DNA of 25,410 nt. Origin: Pelomyxa schiedti (Eukaryota > Evosea > Pelobiontida > Pelomyxidae). Both the position numbers and the translations under genes were made by a program. Shown piece by piece: positions 1-9,100 of the stretch; the first letter of the stretch is position 1; every line of letters starts with the position of its first letter. The stretch lies in NCBI GenBank assembly GCA_020536535.1, contig JAHLWZ010001048.1, forward strand, positions 1 to 25,410, read 5' to 3'. The notes below the pieces were generated by a model that saw only the letters and a program-made list of their open reading frames with translations, had not been told where the DNA came from and did no database searches.

Positions 1-1
1 T

Positions 2-394
2 GATGCTGGGAGCCTCGATGCCATGTACCGCCTGGCTGAGTGTTACTGGTCTGGAACTGGTGTTGAGAAAGACCTCCACAAGGCTGTCGTTTTGTACCAG
101 AAGGCCGTTGATGCTGGAGACACCAGCACGGCCTATGACCTTGGGTACTGCTTCAACCATGGTTATGGTGTTGAAAAGGACACCAAGAAAGCTGTTGAGC
201 TGTTCCACGTGGCAGTTGCCTCTGGTGATCAGCGTGGCATGTGCAGCCTTGGGAGGTGCTACCAAGTTGGCACAGGGCTGGGGACCACCGACGTCAGAAC
301 GGCGGCAAAGTTCTTCAGACTGGCTGTTGCTGCTGCTGAAAATGACTATGAAGCACAGGGGTGGCTCAACATCATTCTAAGAAGAAATTCTTGA
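2..394 (+). CDS. Sel1-like repeat protein, C-terminal part
   Basis: The reading frame is open from the window edge to a TGA at 392–394, so the 5' part lies outside. About 130 residues are visible. They form three Sel1-like (TPR-related) helical repeats of about 36 residues, each with the pattern A-x2-L-G-x2-Y-x2-G-x-G-V-x2-D-x2-K-A-x6-A-V-x-A-G-D. Good examples are GTGVEKDLHKAV and GYGVEKDTKKAV; the third repeat (GTGLGTTDVRTAA) is degenerate and is followed by a short capping helix ending in RRNS. Sel1 repeats are protein–protein interaction scaffolds, found in ERAD adaptors and in many protist signalling proteins. No catalytic domain is visible in this fragment, and a larger domain could lie upstream. 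Frame and repeat pattern are clear; the partner and role are unknown. Confidence 0.9.
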   Translation, partial: DAGSLDAMYRLAECYWSGTGVEKDLHKAVVLYQKAVDAGDTSTAYDLGYCFNHGYGVEKDTKKAVELFHVAVASGDQRGMCSLGRCYQVGTGLGTTDVRTAAKFFRLAVAAAENDYEAQGWLNIILRRNS

Positions 395-779
395 TAGCTT
401 ACTTAGTGTTTTTTGGCTGGAAACCCAGGTTTTGTGTTAAATCTCCTCACACTTCTTGGTGGTGCTTTATTCCACCTGGCTGTGGAATCAGTTTCGCGGA
501 AAGGTGCCGTCAGAGATGATAGTACAACAGTCGGCCACAAACTTGGAAATCAAGCCGGCAGGTGAGCTGGTTTGGTTTTATTTATTTGGTTTCAGGTGGC
601 CAGAACAGAATCCAATTGCAAAGATCATACTGAGCCACAAGGTGCTGTACTTAGGGTACGCATCCCTCCAGCCAAGGCATTCAACAAAGGCCGCTTCCGG
701 GCAAAACCGTTCACTTCTGTACTTGCTGTTAATTGATTGATGGATTCCCGCAAATCCAAACCTATATCGTGTGTATTGC
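395..779. other. Intergenic stretch without recognisable gene
   Basis: This is the 3' flank of the Sel1 gene. The only open frame (456–740, +) has no family signature and no consistent composition. I see no tRNA, repeat array or mobile element here. Confidence 0.5.
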
Positions 780-1140
780 CGTGGGTCATTTCAGAGATCA
801 GAATACTTTCACACCTTTTGAATTCAGTGCACGTGACAGACCTTTTCCTTCTTTAGTTTGAGGTTCATTTGAGTCAAAAAGGATCTTACAGCAAATTAAA
901 CAAAGTGCGGGGTGTTAAAGAGTTCAACCTTCAGGACGTGTCATAATCTGCATGTGATTTGTCATCAAGGCTGTGACGGTAAGGATTTTCTGAGATCATG
1001 ATCATGTCTTCACTGTGTGATGATCTCATTCACTTGGTACTGTGTCACATCCCCGGAGTCACTCCTGACGACGAGGCAGAGAGTGCAATAGCCGATATCT
1101 TGCACAGTCCATTTGTACACTTTTACACTAGGGTTTTTGC
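780..1140 (-). pseudogene. Scrambled kinase/tail remnants downstream of gene A
   Basis: Several short blocks resemble pieces of gene A's kinase–tail cassette. Bases 998–1110 match the end of the first tail (2780–2890). They contain codons for ALSASSS, but then a one-base loss, and the conserved tryptophan codon of the SRWLS motif reads TGA. Bases 824–846 match the start of the activation-loop exon (near 3520). Bases 784–806 match the GDVWSFG exon (near 3340). Bases 908–940 match the exon/intron border near 1763. The order differs from a working cassette, and no frame runs through. I read this as an extra cassette that decayed and rearranged. The 998–1110 match is the most secure; the other blocks are short. 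Confidence 0.5.
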
Positions 1141-1195
1141 CGGTTATACAACGATTTTTAGCACTTTTCCGTCTTTGCAAAAGTGCCAAACCGGT
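1139..1195. repeat. Imperfect inverted repeat
   Basis: GCACTTTT (1161–1168) pairs with AAAAGTGC (1179–1186), and an outer arm CCGGTT (1140–1145) pairs with AACCGG (1189–1194). The structure lies between the stop codon of gene A and the decayed cassette. It could be a small hairpin or remnant of an inverted-repeat element, or chance. Confidence 0.3.
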
Positions 1196-1276
1196 TGCAT
1201 GCGACAAGAAAGAAAAACCTCTCAATGCACTTTGTGTGGTTTTAGTACTTTACCCAGAACGTTGTTTTGTTTCCTA

Positions 1277-2730
1277 TTATGATCTGCAGAGAGGCCCAAG
1301 TGATGATAACCATTGTGCAATACACTCTGGAGATGATGATGATGATGAAAGTGTAACGGCTGTGGTGGTGCAGCAACCCTGCAGTGTCTCCACAATCGCT
1401 GTGAATGACTGCCGGTTGCTCTCTGTGTAATTTGTGTCAGGGTTTCATTGTTTGAACGGACACAAGGGGCAACAAACAGAACAGAACACATACCGCAAAT
1501 TGACAGGCATGTCTGAACGATGGAGAAAAGCCGGTCCGGGGCAGTTCCAAGGGCTGAAATAATGGACGCCGCAGTCAGATCACTCCTGGGTGGAACGACG
1601 GAGAACAGGGGAGAGTCCGCCGAGTGGATAATAGTGTCCACTGCGCGGAGGAATTCATCCCTCCTGTTCAGGCAGCACATAACGGCGTCTTTTGAGGCTT
1701 CGCGGCAGAGCTTATCCACCTCTGTTGGTTGCATTAAACGGGTGGTGTTAAAGAATTTCAACCTTCAGCATCGTCGGGAGTAAGTTTTCTCTTTTGTTCA
1801 TTCAGAAAAGTTTCCGGGTCTGAATGTAGCGTCACATCAACAGCATTTCCGGAAATCATTTCAGTTGTCACAATCCCAAAGCTCCACAGATCTCCTGTAG
1901 GTTTTTTTTTGTGCGAAGGGTTTTTGTGGGAGCAGAAAAAACCCTAATATTTCCGGATAGGATAAACCTTTTTGAGAAAAATGCCTTGTGAACATCTGAG
2001 GAGACATGTACACTGCGACACCGGGGTGTTCATTTCGTGTCTCAGCCGGCTGGATACATTTGGTGGCTGATACTTCAAAGTTTTAGTGTTAAAGTTCACC
2101 CACCGTTTTAAAACGGGGATCACACACTGAAATCACAGATTTTTGGGGTTCCATCTTTATCAAAAAGGATGTTGCTGCTATTCAAATCCCCATGCATGTA
2201 ATTTTGCCTGTCCAAAGCAAGGCTTTTAGTGTTTTTTTTTTAAAAGTAAAAAGATACTTATGAAGGCATTCCATTCCTTTGGCAAGAGAAAGTCCAATCC
2301 CAATCACTTCTTGGAATTTAAGTGGTTTCTTGTTTTTTTTTTCCTTGTAAACTAGGAGGGAGGTGAAGAATACAAACCTTATGAAGGAGCTGTTTTAGAG
2401 TGCAACACATGAGCTCCGATACAAGGAGTAGCTTCCCAGATGTTGTTGTGCACATTCCAAGGCACTTCACAATATTAGGATGCTTAATCTCACTCATGAT
2501 CTGTGTGCGGTTTGGTCATCAAACGAGACTTCACATTACAAATACCTCTGCTTCAAGCCTGAGACGTTCAGCATTGTTATCTGTCATCATTAAATCATGA
2601 AGTGTCTTCACTGCAACATCCTTTGATGTTGGAATGAGTTTGCCTGAGAACACAGCTCCATAAGTCCCACGCCCCAGCTCAACACTTGAGATTCTCAGGT
2701 CTGTTTCTTTGATGTTTATAACCGCACAGT
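1277..2730 (-). other. Second kinase–tail cassette of gene A, degenerate kinase motifs
   Basis: This cassette is fused in frame to the first: one exon (2934–2546) encodes the end of tail 1 and runs without an intron into the N-lobe of kinase 2. The glycine loop (GRGTYG) and VAVK lysine are intact. The catalytic loop reads YMHGDLNSSN, so the HRD arginine is glycine (codon GGG at about 2190). The DFG motif is Asp-Phe followed by a codon that starts with A, which cannot encode glycine; my splice gives Ile. The rest is open, including GDLWSFGIV and a full tail 2 (WLSSLGPL near the stop). The preserved frame argues for an expressed pseudokinase or weak kinase rather than a dead gene. Confidence 0.75.
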
Positions 2731-5700
2731 GTGATGGTTGTGCAGGAGAAGAAGCAGGAAAGGTTGTGGGTGCAATGAATGACAGCCACCGTGAGATGCT
2801 CTCCTTCACTTGGTCCTGTGTCACATTCCCAGGAGGCACATCTGATGATGAGGAGGCTGAGAGTGCAATAGCTGCTGATGTGCAGCAGCACTGCAGAATC
2901 TGCACGATCACTGTAAATGGGGCCCGGTTCTTCTCTGTGATTGTATTGTTGGGTTTGTTGAGTTTCAAAAAGGAGTTTTGAACAAACCACAAATTGAGAG
3001 GCAAGATTGAACGACAAGAAACAGGAGGTCGGGTGCTGTGCCAAGGGCCCCAATGTCAAGGTCTGCAAAGAAATAGGGGGAATTTGCTGAATGAACGAGG
3101 GTGTTTACTGTGCTCAGCGATGACTCCCTCCTGTCCAAGCAACATATAACAGTGGTTTCAGTGGCTTTCCGGCAAAGATCATTCACTTCTGTTCAGACTG
3201 ATTGGCCAATGAAGTGATGGGAGGAACACAAACCTTGAACATCTAGTGGTGGAAGTAACTTTTTTTTTTCATCCAGAACTGCTAGCTGCTGTGCAAGAGT
3301 CAAAGTGTGGCAAGCAGAGTCAACAAACTCGCCGTTAATCATTTCAGTGGTCAGAATCCCGAAGCTCCACACATCCCCTTGAAAATTTTTTTGAGAAGAA
3401 AAATTCAGGGTGAAAACGAAACCTTTCAAGGAGTAATGGTCAGTGAACATCTGAGGTGACATGTACACCAGTGTCCCAGGAACTTTGGTTATTATAGACG
3501 CTTGTAGGCATTGAGATTTCATTGCACGTGACACACCTTTTTGTTTTCATTTATTATTGAGGTGGTGGGAAGTAAGAAAGTAATGCACACCAAAGTCACA
3601 TATTTTTGGAGTTCCATTTGCATCCAAAAGAATGTTGTTGCTGCTCAAATCCCGGTGCATGTAATTTTGCCTGTTGTCCACCAGGAAGTTTTGTTTTGGT
3701 TGTTAGTTAGATCAATCCATCCTGTCAGCTCTCATATTCATCATACCTGTGGAGGGCATCCATTCCCTTGGCAATGCCAAGTGCAATGGCCACAGCTTCT
3801 TGGAATTTCAAATTTTTCTGGTTTTTTACTGGTCAGGGTTTGCTCTCACAAGAGGATCAGAATGAAAAACCTGGCGAAGAAGCTGCCTGAGACTGCAACA
3901 CATGAGCTCAGACACCAGCATTAGTTTCCCAACTGAACTGTTGCATGTCCCAATGCACTTGACAATGTTGGGATGCCTCAATCCACTCACAATCTATGTA
4001 TTGTTTGTATTTTTTTATTTTTTGGGCCCATTAAGGAACCAATGCAACGGTCATGACAACAAACCTCTGCTTCAAGTCTGAAACGGTCAACACTGTATTT
4101 TTCTGCAATGGCATCATGAAGTGTCTTCACCGCAACGTCAGTTGATGACGGGATGTGTTTGCTTTTGAACACAGTCCCATATGATCCACTCCCCAATGAG
4201 GATGACATTATAAGGTGTTTTTCTTGGATGTCCAGTATTGGAGTGAGTCTCACCTTCACTTGCAGTTTGCACTCTTCACTTTCTGTTGAATGTCATTGTG
4301 CGGTTTTGTATACAGGGAGAGTGGAGACAACCTCGGACTGACAGTGATTGAGACAATGTCGAGGTGCTTGAGCAAGGAACTTCTGCTTGTTCATGTGCAC
4401 CCACAGCAGAGACAGAGACAACTTGGTGGTTTTCATCAATTCCAAACCTCTTTTCAATTTCCATCTTCACAATCTTTTTTGCAAGTTCTTTCTTCAGTTT
4501 TTCATTTATTGAGTGGATTGTGAGGTTACTTTGTCAAATGGGCACAAGCAGCAAAATTGTTCATGAAAAGTGATGTCATGCCTTTCTAGTGTCACTGAAA
4601 CTTCCTTCATTACACACTTGTTGCTGGGTTCTGTTTGCTGAGCTGGCAAAGTAGATTTGATCCATGATCCTTGTTGAATGTGCTGTAGAACATGGCTAAA
4701 GCCTGTCACCATTGTCAAAGTAAATATATTCCACTTTTACGAATAATAATAGTAATAATAAGTAGAATTCTTACATTCTTCTTGTTTCTTGACCTCTTCA
4801 CTCCGGACACTCAGAACTGTTTTTAAAGGTAATGAGTGATGTATACAAATGAAAGATGGTACACACGTTTAGTCTGTTCAGAAAGTTGATGTTCCACAGC
4901 GTTCAGGGCATCCAATAATTCGTTCGCTTTTACCTCTGAAGCTTGAGCTCGCTCCTCAACTTGCTTGAGTTGATGTTTGAGCTGGCTGTTCTCATTCTCC
5001 AGAGCACTGATGCGTTCGGCTGCCCCGCTGTCACTGCCACCACACCCAAGGAAATGAGTCCCACCTCCACTCTCTTTGAAAACACCTTTTTGCAAAGCCC
5101 CAACGCCGCTGGTTGTAACCCGGCCGTCGGAATTCTTGAACTTGGCGTTCCCTTCCCCAACGCCGTCATCTGAGAATCTGCCGGCGAACTCATCACCGTT
5201 TGGCCAGGTTACTTTGCCGGACTTTATCACTCCGTTCTCCCAAACACCCTCGATCACAGTTCCATCACGTTCCCACTTTTTTCCGGCGCCGTGCATTTTC
5301 CCACACACCCAATCTCCCTCGTATCTCGTCCCATCATCCCAAATCCTGACGCCCCTCCCATGGAACACGTCGTCCTTCCACCCGCCGACGTAGATGCCCC
5401 CTCCCTGGCTGTGCTCGCCAAACATCATCCTCCCATAACCGCTCCTCTTGCCGTGGTCGAACTCGCCGTCATAAACGTCGCCGGTGCCCCGCGGCGACCT
5501 CCAGATGCCCCTCCCGTGCCACTCGTGCCTGTCCCACTCGCCCTCATAGACCGTCTCCATCGCCCTCGTGGCGGCCGGCGAATCTGCGCCGGTCGTCGTC
5601 GTCGTCGTCGTCGACGCCCTCACTATCCTCCTCTGGACACCCCACCCCTGCATCTGGTACGAATGGCCCGCGCCGGTCCGCACCTGGACCCAGCTGCCGT

Positions 5701-5983
5701 CCCTGAGGGTGCCGTCGGTGCTGAGGCAGCGGCCGCGGGCCCAGCGGCCGCCGCGGTGGAGGCCCTCGAAGGTCTCGCCGTCGGGGCCGCGCCACTGACC
5801 CCACCCGTCCTTCTGCCCCTGCTGCCACTCGCCGTCGTACTGCTCCCCAGTCGTCGGCCACCAGCACACCCCGCGGCCGTCCCGCTTGTTGTCGACAAGG
5901 CGGCCCGTGTACAGCACGGTGCCGGACCCACTGAAGTCTGTTACGTCCTCGACCGTATGTGTTGTGGCGTTGGTATTCGCCAT
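1277..5983 (-). CDS. Gene A: MORN-repeat protein with two kinase–tail cassettes
   Basis: Predicted signalling kinase of 1,232 aa from 19 exons: 5983–4867, 4816–4775, 4702–4530, 4473–4332, 4282–4065, 3993–3871, 3817–3747, 3670–3591, 3536–3423, 3377–3234, 3188–2988, 2934–2546, 2500–2378, 2328–2258, 2207–2128, 2072–1968, 1894–1763, 1721–1494, 1422–1277. All junctions are GT–AG and in phase. Order: about ten MORN repeats (residues 30–330; YEGEW/YDGEW type), a coiled coil to about 385, a Cys box (CVMKE…ITFHE…CPFDK, about 403–443), kinase 1 (about 505–740; GSGSYG, VAVK, HRDLSSNN, DFG), tail 1, kinase 2, tail 2. MORN repeats in other proteins bind membranes or scaffold junctions; a peripheral-membrane location is inferred. 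The kinase looks TKL-like. An alternative ATG at 6136 would add 51 residues. It is transcribed away from the methyltransferase gene. Confidence 0.85.
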
Positions 5984-6180
5984 CGGTCGTTCAGCACAAG
6001 AAAGCAAATTTGGTTTGTTTTTGCGATTCTCCTGATCGAGTAATGTTGGCTGGGCCGAATGTCCACCGACGCATCTACATGTGCTGTTCCAGTTGGTTGA
6101 TCCCACGGAAGGGTCCACAGTGGTCTCTGAGACCACTCACAAGCAAGCACCGAAGAGCCACCGCGGAATCAAAATTCGAA
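5984..6180. promoter_or_regulatory. Divergent promoter region between gene A and the methyltransferase gene
   Basis: Only 197 bp separate the chosen start codons of gene A (5983, minus) and the methyltransferase (6181, plus), so both promoters and 5' leaders must fit here or in the first exons. No TATA box is convincing. The flanking first exons are very rich in G+C and CpG. The extent depends on the chosen starts. Confidence 0.5.
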
Positions 6181-9100
6181 ATGCTCGGAACAGGAGGTGA
6201 TGGCGACGTAGTCTCCGGGCTACCCAGCACCCCCAAGCGGACCAAGTACAAGCCCCCGCCATCACCCCGCCGCGGCTCCAGCAGCGATGAGGACCGCGGC
6301 CCGCGACCCTCCGACGACTACGACGAGGAGGAGCCCTCGCCGCCCGCCGCCCGGCGCCACATCGTATGCTGCGCCCGCGCCGGCTCGCAGACGGCAGAAG
6401 GCGCCGTACACGCCGCCTCGTCGGCGCGAGCGGAGGAGGAGCCTCCTCCGCGGGACAAGGCTCCGAGCGGCGAAGACGTAGACGCGGGCGGCAAGCGGGG
6501 CGCATCAGATGGTGGCGGTGATGCGGAGGGAGCAGAAGGGGCAGCAGCGGAGGGGGGCGACGAGGAGAGGGAGCACCCGGCCGGCGGGAAAGAGGAGGAG
6601 CATCAGGAGGAGGAGGAGGGAGACAAGGGACGTGGCGGCCGCGGCGACGACGATGATGATGATGATGGTGGTGACGGCGGCGGCGGTGATGACCACGAAA
6701 TGGGGAAGAAAAAGGACGACGGACACAGGAGGAAGGACAAGAAGGTAGCAAAGAAGAAAGGAAAGCAAAAGGGAAAGGGGAAGGGAAAGGGAAAGGGAAA
6801 GGGGAAGGGGAAGAGAAAGGGAAAAGGCAGCGAGGAGGGCCACGAGGGTGGTGCCGGCGGTGGTGGTGGTGGTGATGATGATAGGGATGTTGTTGCTGCA
6901 GACGTGAAGGGAAGTTGCCTTGATGATGACCTCGATGATGATGATTGGGATTTTTTGGCTGATGCTCCCAAGGGAGGGTAAGGGTGGCTTGTTGCTGTTA
7001 TTGGGTGAGTGTGGTGATGCGCGTTAAGTAGTAGTATTTTGGCCCCATTTGTTTTGCTTTTCCTTGGTATCTCATTTTCATTCCAGTCGAAAGAGGATTG
7101 CCAAGGACCCAGCAGAACGGCAGGGGGACTTCAGCACAAAGAAACCAAGAACAGATGCCATCCCGTCTGATGTGGGTATTGATGACTCTGACGATCCAAT
7201 GAAGTGAGTTTGGCGATGTGTTTGATCAAGATTTTTTTTAATTATGGTTTTTAGATGCACATTATGCAGGCAACTCCTGGCATATGTGACAGTTTGTAAG
7301 GTTTAGTAGTAAAGTACACCCTCTTGTCCTCTGAGTGGTGCTCACCTCTCTGTATTGAAGGTCCCTATGGAAAGTGCAGAGGAAGCGATTGCCTTATGTG
7401 ATAGCAAGGTATTATATACAAAAAAGTGTAGATGTGAGTCTTAACACGGAAAACCACATAGTTGAGTGAAGGAGATCTACCCCATCAAGAAGACCTTAAA
7501 GCAAGCCCGATTTTCGCATTACGGAAATTTGCTGTATATGCCGCATGCCACCACATGCTACCCTTGAATAATGACCTAAATGATGCTTGTGACCTACAAT
7601 CTTATGAGCCAATATTCATATGTGGAAATATTAATGTACGTTTCTTTCCCGACAAACATTTCTACATTAACATTTTTGACACCAGAAAGAAAATGCTGAA
7701 CCTGAGTCTGAAGGCGTTTTTGTTCAGGTTTCCATTCAAACAGCATTGAACCTGTTGAGACTTAACCAATACCAGGGAATGGAAGTGAAGTCATGGTGGG
7801 CTGAGTGGTCCTGTGAGGGTGATGAACCCATACTTGGGGTTTCCACAGATTACGCAGACTATCACCTTTTTGACGAAATCGAGCCCTACTCCCCCTTTAT
7901 GTTACAACTAAGGCAAAAGTATCTCTTAGGTTTCTAAAACTCATAAAAAACGATAACCAGTTAACATGATAAACTAGTCAAAATTGTCATAGACTTCTTG
8001 CTGGATAATTTTTGTGCAAGTTACAATGAGCTCTTGGCACATCTTGAAACTTATAAAGCCCCCACTTGGTTCCCTCCAATCAGAGATGAAACACCTCTTG
8101 TTTCTAATGCAGCATTCATCATTTCCCAGGGTGACACAAAAATTGATAAGAGTGGTCATTTCTAACAAAGAAATAATAGTTGTTTCTTTTGACATGCCAA
8201 CTGGGGAGGAAGAGGAAAACCAACTTTCTGAGGAAGAAAAGTTGCTCAACGCAGACTGCATTAAAACTCTGGCTGATATTTCTGGGGTATGATTTTTTTT
8301 CTCTTAGACATATGGATGTGCATTCACCAACTTGAATAAAGCTCTCCATTGATGAAATTTATGCAAAAGTGATTGCTCAGGTGCATCCCCACTTCTGTTC
8401 TTGTTGTACTTACTTCGGAATTATAGCAGCAAGCTATGGACACTGCCGAGGAAAGTGAGGAAGTTGAATGCGCCGGAAAAAGAAGGAAAGGCAAGAGCCG
8501 CAGGAGAACAGCTAGTGTTTTTTCATCACTTAGAGAAAAGCATAACAAGTCCCTTGCTGTGCTTACTCCACGTGTTGAAAGAATCATGGAGGACTTTTTT
8601 GAACACCAGGCAATGCAATCACCTATTACCCTCTTTGTTAAAAGCAACTTACCGACTGCAAAGATTTTACCCAGTGGAGACGTGAAGCGGTTTACTCCAT
8701 GTGGAAAGTGTGAACCATGCCTGCGTCCTGATTGTGGGGAGTGTGCAAATTGCCAAGACATGGTGAAATTTGGAGGACCTGGACGACGGAAACAACGATG
8801 TAAGAAAAGGAGATGTCTTGAAATGGTGATGAAAAAATGTACGTTTCTCCACTTGTTTAGTTCCTTCCAGTGTTGACCATTCTCATTACCCTCCTTTTTT
8901 TTTCACCCAGCAAGCAAACCAACTAAGTAAGACCCCTATTCCCACTGTAAAGATGATAAGTCGATCTCACTTTCACAATAGGGACGAAGTGTCAACTGAA
9001 AGCACCGCTCCCAAACCTGAAGCAAAAGCACAATTATGTGACAAGAATCCACCAAAGCCACATAAACCTGCCACTTCCATTAAGTGGATTGGGGAGGGAC

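Noticed and set aside
5291-6043. A 250-codon open frame on the plus strand opposite gene A's first exon
   Set aside because: It is the antisense of G+C-rich MORN exons. Its Pro/Ala/Val composition is typical of a shadow frame, while the minus strand has regular MORN motifs.
6137-6751. Open frames rich in His, Arg and Pro antisense to methyltransferase exon 1
   Set aside because: They are produced by reading GAT/GAC and CCG-type repeats on the other strand. No domain, and the plus-strand frame splices in phase into the RFTS region.
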